Assembly: GCA_963691705.1 (NCBI GenBank)
Contig: OY829541.1
Coordinates: 41,743,661 to 41,807,660 of the forward strand
From: Viola odorata
Taxonomy: Eukaryota; Streptophyta; Magnoliopsida; Malpighiales; Violaceae
Direction of reading: 5' to 3'
DNA length: 64,000 bases
Below are positions 9,708-21,343 of the stretch, in pieces. Each line of letters opens with the position of its first letter. Positions within the stretch are counted from its first letter, which is position 1. Under the pieces are notes generated by a model. That model was not told the origin of the DNA. It did not search any database and was given only the letters and a program-made list of their open reading frames with translations. The position numbers and the translations under genes were made by a program.

Positions 9708-12038
9708 TCAAAATATCCTCTTCAGAGGTTGGTCTGTAAGCACGATAACGGAGTAGGACTGGAAGTATCTGTCCATTTTTCGAGTGGCTTGTATTAGTGC
9801 GAACGCTATTTTCTCAATTCGGGCGTATCGCAGCTCCGCATCTTTCATAACGTGACTTACAAAATATACAGGGCGGTGCGCATGGCTATCGTCGCGAACG
9901 AGGACGACACTAACCACTTCATCGGCAGCGCCAAGGTATAGATATAAATTATCACCCGGTTCCGGCCCGGTCAGCAGTAGGTCAGACGATAGGTAATCTT
10001 TTAAGCTAATGAATGCCTCTTCACATTCTGGGGTCCACCCGAATGGTGCTTTCTTGCGTATGACTTTGAAGAAAGGGAGGCACTTCTCGCCCTGTTTGGA
10101 AATAAGTCGCCCTAAGGCGATAACGCGCCCCGTCAGCCTTTGTACCTCCTTAACGGTTCTTGGAGATATCATGTCTTGTATGGCTTTAATCTTTGAGGGG
10201 TTAGGCTGGATTCCTTTTCGACTGACTACGTAGCCCAGGAATTTCCCCGTCTGAAACGCAAACATGCATTTTTGGGGGTTCAGTTTCATGCGGTGCCTTT
10301 TCATCACATCAAAGACTTCCTTTAGATCCTGCAAGTGATCCTGAAAGTTCGCGCTCTTTACCAATATATCATCAACGTATGCTTCCACATTCCTTCCTAT
10401 CTGCTCTTCGAATATTCTGTTTGCCATACGTTGGAACGTCGCCCCTGCGTTCTTCAGCCCGAACGGCATCGCCGTATAACAGTAAGTGGCCTTAGGAGTG
10501 ATGAAGGCAGTCTTTTCTTCATCTTCAACGGCCATGGGAATTTGGTGGTATCCGGAGTTAGCGTCAAGTGAGCTTAAATATGCGTACCCGGTAGTCTGAT
10601 CGACTAGTTGGTCAATATGGGGAAGCGGGTAGCAATCCTTAGGGCAAGCATCATTTAAATCGGTAAAGTCGATACACATGCGCCAATCTCCGTTGGGCTT
10701 AGGAACGAGAACTGGGTTGGCTAACCAAGTAGGGTATTGAACTTCGCGGATGAACCTCGCATCAAGGTGTTTCGTCACTTCTTTATCAACGGCTAAAGCT
10801 TTTTCCATAGAGAATGCACGCCGCTTTTGCTGGACCGGCCTAGCGCCAAGGTCAACATTGAGACGATGTTCGGCTATTTTGCGTGATATACCCGGCATGT
10901 CTGCGGGTTTCCATGCGAACTCTCCTTGATATTTGTTCAATAACCGGGTCAATTGAAGGTTTTCCTCTGGGCCGAGCTTTTCACTGACTAGGAAGCTTGC
11001 CTCCTCTATGCCTATCACTGGTACGGGCACCATTTTATCCAGAGGTTGAGCGCACTTCTCATCACCCTGTTCGTATGGGTCCGGCGTTATACATACATAC
11101 CTATCGCAACTCTTTTGAGTCATGAGCAAGTAACATTCTGCCGCCAGTTTTTGGTTGCCCTTTATCGATACCACTTCGTCCCAGGAGGGGTATTTCATCT
11201 TCAGATGCTTCTGAGATATCACCGCTCCAAAGCGGTTGAGAAAAGGTCGTCCGAGTATGACATTGTAGGGCAAGTTTAAGTCCACGACAAGGAATAACAG
11301 ATCCTCTGATCGCTTGGAGGTGTCTTCTCTGAAGTACACGGGCAGAGTAGTTATCCCTGTGACAGGGATTGGGACCCCGTCCACTCCAATTATGGCTTTC
11401 TTGCAAGGTGTTAACTCGTTGTCGGGTCGTTCCATGAGATTGTATGCCTCTAACGAGAAGAGGTTCACTGCACTCCCGTTATCTATAAGAGTTCTTCTGA
11501 CTCCGTGACTGGCAATGATGGGCATAAACACCAATGTGTCATTATGCGGATAGGTAATGCCTTTTTTGTCCTCTTCTGAGAAGGATAATATCATGCGATC
11601 TAGGATGCTTATTGCTTCACCTTTCTTTATCGTGCCATCTCGTTTGCGTTTTTCTCCTAACGCGGTCGTCAGTGGCTCTGCTTCGTCTATATAAGGGGTC
11701 CCTCCCGCTATGATGTTAATCATAGGGAAGTCCTCGTCATCTACTGTGAAAGCTTCTTCACCTCTCCCTCCGGGCGTACTATCCTTTTGCGGGACGCGAG
11801 GAGGTACTTGTCGGTCGTCTGCTATCCTTTTCGTGGGATTATTTCTGGCGTCTTCTCTTACTTTGGCTGCGAATTCTCCCAAGTAACCCTCTTCCACCAA
11901 ACATTCTATTGCTGATTTTAATTCTCTGCATACTTCTGTAGAATGCCCCCTGGCTTTGTGGAACTTGCAATAAGCATTTTCTCTTCTCCCTAGAAGCACC
12001 CCGGGCTTCACAGGCGCAGGGTAACGGATGGGAAGGTT
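9708..12038 (-). pseudogene. pol: Tat-1 Gag C-terminus, protease, RT and first RNase H
   Basis: A single open stretch of 767 codons. In order it has a Gag CHHC-type zinc motif (Y-C-K-F-H-K-A-R-G-H-S-T-E-V-C), an aspartic protease (L-I-D-N-G-S-A-V-N-L-F, then I-L-G-R-P-F-L-N), RT with Y-V-D-D, and a first RNase H ending with P-L-K-R-I-F. The RT core motifs C-I-D-F-T-D-L-N, L-D-A-N-S-G-Y-H-Q-I and M-P-F-G-L-K-N-A are intact. The stop TGA at 9708-9710 occurs at exactly the same codon in Tat-2 (44030). Gag and Pol are in one frame, so no ribosomal frameshift would be needed. The RT and protease look structurally complete, unlike the rest of the copy. Confidence 0.9.
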
Positions 12039-12775
12039 TCACTGCTCCATTATAGCTAAAATCTCTGCCCTCGGTATATTAAGGGAAGGGAAATCAGGGT
12101 CGTACATCCGACCTTTAGAAGGATCTCCTTGACGCTGAGTAGGGGAACCACCATGCTTTCCCTTCGAAGTGTTACCTTTCCGCCCACTGGAGGTCTTGGG
12201 AATATGATCTTTCCGCCGAGCATAATCGTCGGCGAGGCGGTCATCAGGAATGGTAATTGTAGGAGCGTTAGGAATCAGAGGTGTCTCAGGCGGCATGTTA
12301 TAGGTTCTATCTCTGTTTTCCTCTTCTTCCATTTTCGCGTAATTATGGGCTTTAAGTCTTAATGCGTCTAAAGTCACGGGAGGGTCTACCATCAGTGCAT
12401 CCTTCAATTTACTATAACGGTAGTTCCTTTTCAAGGATTCTATAGCAAAATCAATGGTAACACCCGGCGTTAGTGACATTTCCAGGTCGAATCGACTGAG
12501 AAATTCCTTCAAAGTTTCTTGAGGTATTCGACGTATGTCAAATAACGCGGCGGCGGATTTCCTGATTGGAATCGCTGTACTAAATCTGCTCCGGAACTTG
12601 GATTCCAATTGTGCGAAATTGTTAATAGATCCGCCCGGAAGGCCCTCGAACCAGAGACACGCAACTCCCGATAATATCATAACAAATATTTGGCACAACG
12701 CCGCATCACTGTGAGTTTGAAATTGAACGAAATCCTTCACCTTATTGACGTGGGAAATGGGATCTCTTGTGCTGT
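12039..12775 (-). pseudogene. gag: Tat-1 Gag, N-terminus deleted
   Basis: This is the Gag (capsid-like) domain of the Retrotrans_gag type, with F-V-M-I-L-S-G-V-A-C-L-W-F-E-G and F-R-S-R-F. It ends at a TGA (12039-12041) where Tat-2 has an arginine codon; the same frame continues into protease. The N-terminal part present in Tat-2 (53011-53442, plus the Arg/Ser-rich segment) is missing. The sequence jumps from the codons D-P-I-S-H to the leader sequence at about 12763-12775, which Tat-2 has only after its Gag start. Confidence 0.85.
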
Positions 12776-12960
12776 CATAGAAAGATCAGCAGTAGCAAAA
12801 GGGAATAACTATCTACGAATCGAAAAAGGGAGACTAGAGGATGAGGGTCGCATCGGCTCCGATGCAGAAGTCATGATCGTTCCGATCTCTGGGTAAAACA
12901 AAGCTTGGCTATTAAGGACGCTCACTTAATGTACCAAGGCTCTCAACGAAAGCACCAATT
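12776..12960 (-). other. Tat-1 leader with primer binding site (12939-12957)
   Basis: On the minus strand, three bases after the LTR, TGGTGCTTTCGTTGAGAGC begins with TGG, as a primer binding site should. Tat-2 has TGGTGCTTTCATTGAGAGC in the same place. I could not name the tRNA. The remainder is untranslated leader, collinear with Tat-2 53443-53602. Confidence 0.7.
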
Positions 12961-13498
12961 TGATAAGATTCGATCTTCGAGACGATCAGGACGATGTCTA
13001 CTGTTGGTCGGAGTCGCTGTAGATGACGTCAGACGCACCTGCAAAGCGCCGGAGGGGGGCTCTGGCGTAGACACTCCGATGCTTAAGTCAGTAAGTGGTT
13101 CAAAAATAGCAGAGATTCTAGTAGGCAATTTTTAACTTACTTGATGTTTTAAAATGAGAGTGTTTATAGGCCGCTGGGGGCGATATCTGGGGGTGACGTC
13201 ATGGGCGATACCTGAGGTGACGTCATGGGCGATGCCTCTAAGGAGGGTGCCGGGGGCGATACCCATGATGATGTCGGGGCAATAACTCCATGGGTCCCCT
13301 GGGATGGGATGATGCCGTACGTCCAGAGACACGTGAGACCTCCCCCCCCCCCCCCCCCCCCGCTGATGTCGACCATCCCAGAAAACAACTCATGGTCTAG
13401 TAGCGATAGCTTAGATGTCCGATAAGGCTTATAGGATTCCGCCCTTGGCAGGGATCATAATTATAGCAATGCCCTTAGGATTGTTTTAATTGTTATCA
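12961..13498 (-). repeat. 5' LTR of Tat-1 (538 bp)
   Basis: On the plus strand it begins TGATAAGATTCG and ends AATTGTTATCA, the same termini as both Tat-2 LTRs (inverted TGATAA/TTATCA). It holds a TATA-like TATAAACA (minus strand, about 13161), two TGACGTCA palindromes (13194-13201 and 13218-13225) and a run of 20 C (13342-13361). The right flank (13499 on) is Athila-A integrase. Confidence 0.92.
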
Positions 13499-14340
13499 AT
13501 ACTTGTTGTTGATTATTTATCTAAATGGGTTTAGGCCAAAGCTACTATGGCCGATGATGCCAAGACGGTCATTTCCTTTCTAAAATCTCACATTTTGAAC
13601 AGGTTTGGCATCCCAAAGGTGATAATCAACGATAGGGGGGCCCACTTCTGCAACAAGGTTGTGACAACCCTACTTGCCAAGTATTAGGTCAATCATAGAG
13701 TGTCCACAACCTACCACCCCAGACCAATGGGCAGACAGAAGTTTCCAACCGAAAGGTAAAAGCCATTCTTGCAAAAACAGTGAACCCAAGCAGGAAGGAC
13801 TAGAGTCAGAGGTTAGAGGATGCTCTCTGGGCTTATAGAACAACATTCAAGACTCCAATCGGCACCACTCCTTACAATCTAGTGTACGGGAAATCGTGCC
13901 ACCTTCCTGCGGAACTGGAACATAGATCCTTTTGGGCAATCAAGCAATGCAATTTTGAGTTGAGTAGAGATGGAGCAGCGAGGAAGCTCCAGCTACAAGA
14001 GCTAGAAGAAATATGCAGAGACGCATATGAGAATTCCCAACTCATAAAGGATAAGAATAAGAAATATCATGATAGTTTAATTAAGGATATAACTTTTCAT
14101 GTGGGCCAGAAAGTATTATTGTTTCATTCTAGATTTTGAATTTTCACTAGGAAATTAAAATCTAGGTGGATGGGTCCATATATTGTGATTAACGTTTATC
14201 CTTATGGTGTTATAGATATTCAGGATTCAAAGAAAGGAACGACGTTCAAGGTGAATGGGCAGAGGCTGAAACCTTACCATGAAGGTTTCCAGAGCTACAC
14301 GGTGGAGCAGGTTCAAGTCCACCAATGTCCAGAGGAGTGA
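13499..14340 (+). pseudogene. pol: Athila-A integrase, core and C-terminal part
   Basis: It begins inside the codons for L-V-V-D-Y-L-S-K-W, exactly at the Tat-1 junction. It contains the second catalytic Asp (I-N-D-R-G-A-H-F) and the Glu region (T-E-V-S-N-R), then the C-terminal tail with G-Q-K-V-L-L-F-H and G-P-Y-I-V-I-N, ending at TGA 14338. Four in-frame stops (near 13532, 13686, 13800 and 14137) and one missing base near 13722 destroy it. The first catalytic Asp lies on the other side of Tat-1. The tail is useful as a reference for the fused tail of Athila-C. Confidence 0.88.
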
Positions 14341-14915
14341 GAACGATCATGTCTAGTCCAAGACGGTAAAGAGGGACGCTATATGGGAGGCAACCCATGA
14401 GTTTGTTTATTTTAATTCAATTTCCTTATTTTAATTCTTTTTCTTTGAATAATAACTGAGGAGATTTATTCGGCAATTTGACTGATTTTGCTTAGGCAGG
14501 AGAGAAATAAGGAAACAGTTGAAGTTGAAGTTGATCTTATCCCAGGTCTAGGATAAGGAAGAGTGAGCTATTTTTCAAGAGCAGTTATTTTGCGTGGAAG
14601 TGACTCTTACCCTAGGGCTGAGGGAAGAATCCATGAGAGAAAGAGTCTGAGGATAAAATCGTGGAACCTAAAGGCAGATCCAAGAGAGAGAAAACTCCCC
14701 TCATCATTCTCTCTCTAACAGTAATATTATTTATTCTATAATATGACCGTTGTCCACTCAAAACAAAACTCCTTCTCTATCCTAAACCGTTTAATACTTT
14801 CAATTAAACCAAAACTCTTCCTCCTTCTCTCCTAAATACAAACCTAATCTCTCACTGTAGCCATCATCGTCTTCTACTCTCATCTCCCCTAAGTCAATCA
14901 ACGCATAGTCAGAAC

Positions 14916-16928
14916 ATGGTTCTCACCAGGGCTGGCAGATCCACAAAACCCTCTTCGAGCAAAGCCACCAAAAGAACTACCAAGCAAAAACCCAAAACTA
15001 AGGCAGTGCTCGCCTCCACTCCACCACCATAACCGCCGATTCCACAGCCAGTGGCAGAGGACGCTGAGGTGGAGTATTACATTAATGAAAGAGGTCTGAA
15101 CACTCCGACCAGGCCCTCACACCCAACACCGCCCCCATCCCCTCCTCATGCCAGAAACGCCACACCACCACCACAAGCAGAGAACCCGACGCGAATTCCC
15201 TCACCGCCACCTACAGAGCAGGCACCACCACCGTCGCCCACTACCACGATGGTTGTCGCAGATCCGCAGGTCGATCCCGAGCCAATCGATGAACAGGTAC
15301 AAGAACCTCAACTCCCTGACGCACCAGGTCTGGTAGAAGAGGCAATTCCAGAAGTGGTAGCACCATCGTAACCGGCCATAGACCCAACGCTTGAGGTACC
15401 AGAGCAGTCTTTCACCAGTTCTGGGGAAGAAACCGCCTCAGACCTCACTTTCAAGGCGAAACCAACTGAGGCTGTGGACGATTCAGAGGAGGAATCAGAG
15501 GAGATCCCATTTTCTCGTCTGAGAAAATGGAAACAAAAGATGGGTGAAGAAGCCAGTGTGGGGGAGAAAAGAAAAGTACAAGAAGAACGGGTACAGGATG
15601 TGCAGAAGGATGCTTCCATCAGGGTTGAGGATGATGCTGAAAAGGAGAGTGTAAGCTAGACCAAAAGACGAAGGGTGAAGGCCCGACCGAATGTGGCCAA
15701 CACCCAACCTGAGAAGAAGAACACTCACCTGGCCTTCAGCAAGAGCCAAACGCCCGGAATGTCATCTCACCAAGAGAAATCAATGGAGCAGCAAAGACAC
15801 ATGAGGGTCAGAGCCAGAACAAAGGGAGGACGAGCACCAAAACAGGTAAAACCAGCACTTGAGAATCTCAAGGGTTGGTTGCACTTTCATGATTCTGAGT
15901 CTATTCAGCGTTTAACTGTTAAGTATGATGCTGATGTGACTCCATGTGCTCTATTCGACTATAAACTGCTTTATGACTTGGATATACATGATACCCTTGC
16001 TGAATTTGTCTAGAATATAGGATGGGAACCTTTGTTTGAACCTGCGCACCCCGTTTATTTAGAACTGACACTTGATTTTTACGCATCTTTTTGGACTAGC
16101 ACTAAAAAGAAAAAGTCAGTGGGTGCTAAGGAAGTAAATTTCAGATTGATAAATCAGTATTCCCATTTAACTATGGATGAATTTAATGTGTTTATTGGCT
16201 TTGTTCCTAAAAATGAGTTAAGTTCTGATTGGTATGTAAATTGCCTAAGTGATTATCCTGATTTTCCTTTGTTTGATAACCATGATGCATGGAAACGGTT
16301 GACTAAAAACCCTGCTGCAATTTTTGATGACAGTCATGCGAAGGCTCATGCCATCGCAGACTTGTCACTTAGGATTATTCATAGGTTTTTAGCCATAACA
16401 TTTTCTGGAAAAACTGGAATAACTGGTCTGATTTCAAAATAGGAGTTATTCATTTTATGGTGCATGCTGAACAAACACAAACTAAACTTTGGCCACTGGT
16501 TTTGCAACAAAGTAAGAACTGTTAAGAATAGACTGCCAATGGGATCATTTATCACTACCCTTGCTGTGCGAAAAATGAGTCTAGATTTATCTGCTTGTGA
16601 CCTGTTTAAATCTTCAGATTTGAGAGTCTTAGATCTAAAATCTCTAGATACTATGACCAAGGAGAAGCAAGGTGCCCAAGCACAACATCAGGCCCCTATC
16701 CCACGCCAAGGAGAGCAGCCACAAAATGACCAAGCTCCCAGGTCTGGGGAGGAGCTATAGATGATGAGGGATTTGATGAAAAATCAAGAGCGCCTAATGA
16801 AGATGATTGAGAAGCAAGGTGCTCAACTGGAAAAAGTAATGGAGGAGCAGAAGCATACGAATGCTTTACAAATGAAGCTCTTAGAGCGGTTCATGGAGAA
16901 AGATTCACCACCCCCACCCTACCCTTAA
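14916..16928 (+). pseudogene. ATHILA ORF-1-like frame with six stops
   Basis: One frame of 671 codons runs from the ATG at 14916 to TAA at 16926. It is broken by TAA 15030, TAA 15369, TAG 15657, TAG 16011, TAG 16440 and TAG 16758, with no frameshift. The N-terminal third is Pro-rich (T-P-P-P-S-P-P, repeated P-P-P), then an acidic stretch, then a folded-looking domain with G-W-L-H-F-H-D-S-E-S-I-Q-R and N-Q-Y-S-H-L-T-M-D-E-F-N. The tail is a short Met/Lys/Glu-rich helix ending P-P-P-P-Y-P. Position after integrase and overall features match the ATHILA ORF-1 family (Pfam PF03078, recalled). This region has sometimes been called env-like; I see no clear signal peptide or membrane segment, so I do not call it an envelope. 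Confidence 0.7.
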
Positions 16929-17960
16929 TTGCCACGGGTACATTATTTCTTTTTATTTTCTTTTTATTGTATTTTAGTCTTTTCCCTTCCTTACACTTTG
17001 AGGACACAGTGTCTTCTAGTGTGGGGGAGGACTTTTAGTAGTTCTTTACTATTTTGATTTGTTTTGTTTTGTTTTTGTGTTAAATTGAGTTGGTTTTTCA
17101 ATTTTTGTTCTTATCTTTAGTATGATGTATGCATGTATTTTGGTTCTTATTTTTGTGCATGTTTTAGAGAGTCAGTCTGTTTTACTTGTATACATCAGAA
17201 CCCTAGTTTTCAACATAAGCTATTTAGTTCACCACTGAAAATATAGTCAGATACTTGTCTAATCAAATCAATGCTCTAGTATCAAGGAAGTGAATGAGCA
17301 TAACATGATCAATGCTTAAGAGGCATATATCCTAATGCTCTCAGAATATTAACAATCCACATGGTCTAAAAGACACTTAACTTAGGATCTGAAATATAAT
17401 TAGGGTGACAGGAATAGCTGTGTTTGATTTGAGTATGTGCTTAGAGTCCATCTTGTTGAATATGTAATGTTTAAGTGCTGGAATGTCATGCAGAAGAGCA
17501 GAAATTTAGCAAAAGTGAAAGTTCTGGGAGTTGGAGAGCCCAAAAAGAACAAACACTGCTATGGAATGAAATTAATTCTGCCTGCAAAATTAAAATAAAA
17601 ATGGCAAGAAATTGACAGTGGTAAAGTCAATAAGAAATGAAAAATCTACCATGCCATGAATGACAATAAAGAGCACATTGGTTTGAAATGCATATCAAGA
17701 TGGAATAGCACCATTGAATACTCAAGTCTGTGGTAATGTTCTGTCCCTTAATTATTGCTTAAGATCTAGAGCTGATTGTCTTGATACCATTTGGAAGGGG
17801 TATGTTTAGGGTATTGATCGGTCCTTGATAGTCTAGCATTGATTTGGGAATTGAAGTGTCTAGGTAATTTCAGTGGTGAGGTAGACAGTTGAAAGAAGAA
17901 CTCTAGGGTCATGATGTTTATTTGTTTTATTTTAATGCTTGGGGGCAAGCATAGGATAGT
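16929..17960 (+). other. Noncoding 3' region of Athila-A
   Basis: It contains CTTTGAGGACACAGTGTC and then AGTGTGGGGGAGG at about 16996-17030, a conserved-looking block also present in Athila-B on the minus strand near 54465-54500. The rest is AT-rich without ORFs of note. Confidence 0.6.
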
Positions 17961-17970
17961 GTGGGGGATT
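17961..17970 (+). other. Polypurine tract of Athila-A
   Basis: GTGGGGGATT lies immediately before the 3' LTR, the expected place for plus-strand DNA priming. Confidence 0.65.
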
Positions 17971-19357
17971 TGATTGAACGCTAAAATTTCTATTATTCAT
18001 CATCCTTTTAGGCCTCTTTTAGGATGATGATACTGCTAAATGATGGGTTTTTCTCTCCTTTTATACAAAACCAGTGATGGAAGCAAAATTAATCAAAAGG
18101 ATCAAGAAGAACCTATTTTGAGTTGTTTTGGTGAATCAGAGAAATGTTCTATCCCAGGCCTAGGATAAGGCAAGGAACTGAAGTGCGTTGACTAGAGTCA
18201 ACGGATTTAATGAAACCGAGCTGGGCCTGGGTCGTGAGCTGAACCCTGGACGCGAGCTATCATTTTCCAAAAGGAAAGAAGTCCTTCCGTGCATGAAACT
18301 CCTTTTTGAATGCGCGTCTCCGATTTTCCTCGGATTTATTTGAAAACAATATTTTAGATTTTATTCTATCCTAGTTTCGACTTTCGAATTTTGAACAAGC
18401 TAGGTTTTTATTTTTTTAAAAGCAACCGTGAGGAAAAGAGGTCTATCTCTTCTTCCTCGATACTCTTAACGCCATTATTGCAGCTTGCACTTTGGTTTTC
18501 TTTTCTTCTTAATTCTATTTCGAATTCAGTTCATGCTTGTTTGTTTATTGTTATTTTTATTATGACGATGCTAGGCTAAATACCTTCTTTCTGGTAAGGA
18601 TTCAGCGCCCATGATTCCGAGACTGTGAGATCAAATCGCAATTCACACACTCCACACTTGTATTCTTATCTTTCTTGTTAGCATGCTAGTTTACTCTTGT
18701 TTTGCGTAAAGCTTGATCACCTTCACCTGGAACTTTAGTAATTACAGTCTTTCTCTGAGGTTTTGGAGTCTACATTATCAGAGAGAATACGAAGGCGACT
18801 AACTGGTCAACGGTTAGAAGAAAGATCAGACCTAGTTTATAGGAGTAGACACGTCTCTCTCCCAGACCTGGGATTAGGTCTCTCCCTGTGTATATCAATT
18901 TCCCAATTAAATGCTACAGAGTGTCTCTTAGGATTACTAGGTCAATTAGGGATTTTCAATAGAGTGTCTCTTTAGAAGTCTTGTGTAGGAGGAGGGCAGG
19001 AGATCTAGGTGACCCATACATGGTCTCTATAATCGTCCTATAAGTTGGTTTTTAATACTTTTGCATCTATGATCAGTCTATTCGAGTCATGGGCTAGGTA
19101 GAATCCTTACTCGGAAGTTTCCATCACTTGTTACACACATTCACTTTGTTTATTGTCTTCTTTAATTCTGTCTTTTTAATTACTGCATTCAAACAACTAT
19201 TATTGGTTTTTACCACTCATTATATTTCATTTCAAAGAACTGAAATGGTCCACCGAATCCCTGAGGAACGATCCTTTTACCACTTGCTGCAGTTTAATTT
19301 ATATTTGTGCATGGTGAATTGTAACTTAATTTATTTTGACGGTTTCGGCAATCATCA
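17971..19357 (+). repeat. 3' LTR of Athila-A (1387 bp)
   Basis: It starts TGATTGAACG and ends GGCAATCATCA (TG..CA). A solo LTR of the same family is at 58083-59465 (1383 bp); start, end and internal landmarks such as CATCATCC...AGGATGATGATACT match between them. Palindromic TATCCCAGGCCTAGGATA is at 18150-18167. Confidence 0.85.
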
Positions 19358-19912
19358 TGGTGATTATACAAAATATAGTGATGAGATAAATTAGGGGGAA
19401 AAAATTTCGGAATAGAATATGTACAGTAGATTGAATGAGCAATTAAGTTTAAAAGTTATAAGTGAACCTTAGTCTTAGCCTAAAGTTAATCTTTCCCTAG
19501 ATTTATCAATTGTCTAGTTAAATCTTATAAGTGTACTTTAAGGTTGCAAGATAATTATGGTTTTTTAATAAGTGTACCTTTAACTAATTTGTTGCAGGTA
19601 GAAATGAGAAAACCTAAGTGTTCTGGTTGCTATAGCTGCTCAATGAATCAGAAATGAACACCCTTGTGATCAATTACACTTGAATCATAAACTTGATATT
19701 ATCTTTGCTAGGAGTCTTTTTCCTTATTTGTTTATCAAATCACTATTCGACTTGTTCCATTTTAATCTGCATTATTTTGAATCATTTTTCAAAGCCAAAA
19801 ACAACTTCCATTTTACTTTCTTTGTCTCATTGGTCAAAACAAGCTTCCTAAAAAATACACATTTTTCTTAAGGAAAGAACCTCTAATCACCGTCCACGAT
19901 TCATTGTCTATT
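19358..19912. other. AT-rich DNA, nothing recognised
   Basis: This is the flank of Athila-A. Short ORFs only; no repeat, RNA or protein similarity recognised. Confidence 0.6.
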
Positions 19913-20276
19913 CACTACAAAAAAACTGGAAATTCCCGACAGAAGATTTCTGACGGAGAAAAGCCATTAGAAAATTAGACAATTTCCGACGGAAACTCTC
20001 TATAGGAAAATATAGTTATTTTTTTTATTATTTTAAAAAGTTTTAGCGATAGAAAGTAGTAACATTTGAGACGGAATATTCCGTCGCAAATCGTTTTGAC
20101 GGAAAATTCGTCTCAAAATTTTGATGCCATGTAGTAAGTATGACGCCACATATTCCCGCGAGATGTTTTGACAGAATGTTCCGTCAAAAAGGAAAAAAAT
20201 TTACATTTTTGACGGAATGTGATGGAATTAGCTTTCTTTTTGACGAAATTTTTCGTAAACAAAATAGTTTTTTTTA
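19913..20276. mobile_element. CACTA-like MITE or deleted CACTA element
   Basis: It begins CACTACAAAAAAACTGG, the terminal sequence of many plant CACTA elements. It ends near TAGTTTTTTTTAGTA, a degenerate inverted copy. Between them are several inverted GACGGAA / TTCCGTC motifs typical of subterminal repeats (about 19940-20230). There is no coding sequence. A 3-bp target duplication is not evident (ATT versus CCC), so the right end may be eroded. Confidence 0.5.
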
Positions 20277-21343
20277 GTACCCCTAGTAGTTATCTTTTTT
20301 AAACTAAGAATTATTCAATTTTTAATCAATAAATAAAGTTATGACTATAAAATTTGTTGTCTTATCTTAATTATATTTATTTTTAACACTTTTTTTATAA
20401 TTAATTTACCCAAATCAATAAAATAATTTAATATGATTAATTTGTGTTATAATATATAGGTTAAAAGATATGATATATTTCATTAACCATATAGGTTTAA
20501 TATATAGGTTTTTATATGATATTTGTGTTAGAATAATAGTTTTGCTAAAATATAATTCATCTTCTTCAATCATGCTAATATTTTTAAGGGGTAATGATAT
20601 TTTGAACCATGTACTCAAACAGAATTGCCATAATGGATCTCTAACGATAAAAATGACTAAAATAGACCCTTTACTTGTCGAAATTGACATTTTGGACCCT
20701 CCGTTAATAGTGACACTTAAGTGCTTACATGAATTTTTTTTTTATTTTTTTTTCCGTAAATAAGTGTCATATGACACATATATTATTTAAATTTTTTATT
20801 ATTATTTTATTCCATGTAGGAATATCCATATGAGAAAATAATTTTACAAAAATGAATATTTATAAAAAAACCTAGAAATTAGAAAACTAAAAAATAAAAA
20901 CTTCTTCCTCCTTCCCCTCTCTGTCTCCTTTCTCTCTTTAGAATGCCACACCATGAATGTCTATAGTGTTTTCTTCAAATACCAACAGAGGCATCTCCTA
21001 AACACCTTATCTCAAACACCCACCAAACCTGATAACCCTTTTACCCCAATTTCACGACCCAACGAACGCACCAGCAGCAGCAACCCGTCATTCCACGTCG
21101 ACTCTTTCCTTCGCATCTTCAATCTTCATCCTCGACATAGTTCTCTTCAGTAAAACCAAAGAATAACAGACTAACAGAAATGGAGGAAGAAGAGATTTTG
21201 TGTAGGCTGTCAACTGTGCTCTATATGAGCTTGCATTAGTCATATATATATATATAGAGTACAAGTGTGATCGTACAAGAAAACAAGTAAAAGTGGGAGA
21301 TAACACATTATCACAAGTTAGAGTTATCACGAAGGTAGTAGTA
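20277..21343. other. AT-rich intergenic DNA
   Basis: It contains low-complexity T and A runs and (TA)n near 21240. A stretch at 20590-20780 reads like a generic dispersed repeat, but I could not place it. No gene is supported. Confidence 0.55.

Larger units (their letters stand above)
1..13498 (-). mobile_element. Tat-1: Tat-lineage Ty3/gypsy element, left end off window
   Basis: Read on the minus strand, the order is 5' LTR (12961-13498), primer binding site, gag, protease, RT, two RNase H domains and integrase, ending at 7746. A plus-strand antisense gene cluster (1-6617) follows. This is the Tat/Ogre order. The copy is collinear with Tat-2 (32518-54155), and window base 1 corresponds to about base 34203 there, so the 3' LTR should lie roughly 1.7 kb left of the window. 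The element sits inside the Athila-A integrase, whose reading frame resumes at 13499. All genes carry stop codons or small indels, so the copy is defective. The family call rests on gene order and protein motifs; no search was run. Confidence 0.9.
13499..19357 (+). mobile_element. Athila-A: 3' half of an Athila-type element
   Basis: The plus-strand order is integrase (cut at its start by Tat-1), ATHILA ORF-1-like frame, noncoding 3' region, polypurine tract and 3' LTR. This is the Athila arrangement. The 5' half must lie left of Tat-1, outside the window. All frames carry stop codons. The base after the LTR (19358, TGGTG) would be the target duplication but cannot be checked. Confidence 0.85.

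Noticed and set aside
14916..16928. Envelope gene in Athila-A
   Set aside because: No signal peptide or transmembrane segment seen; the ATHILA ORF-1 label is safer.
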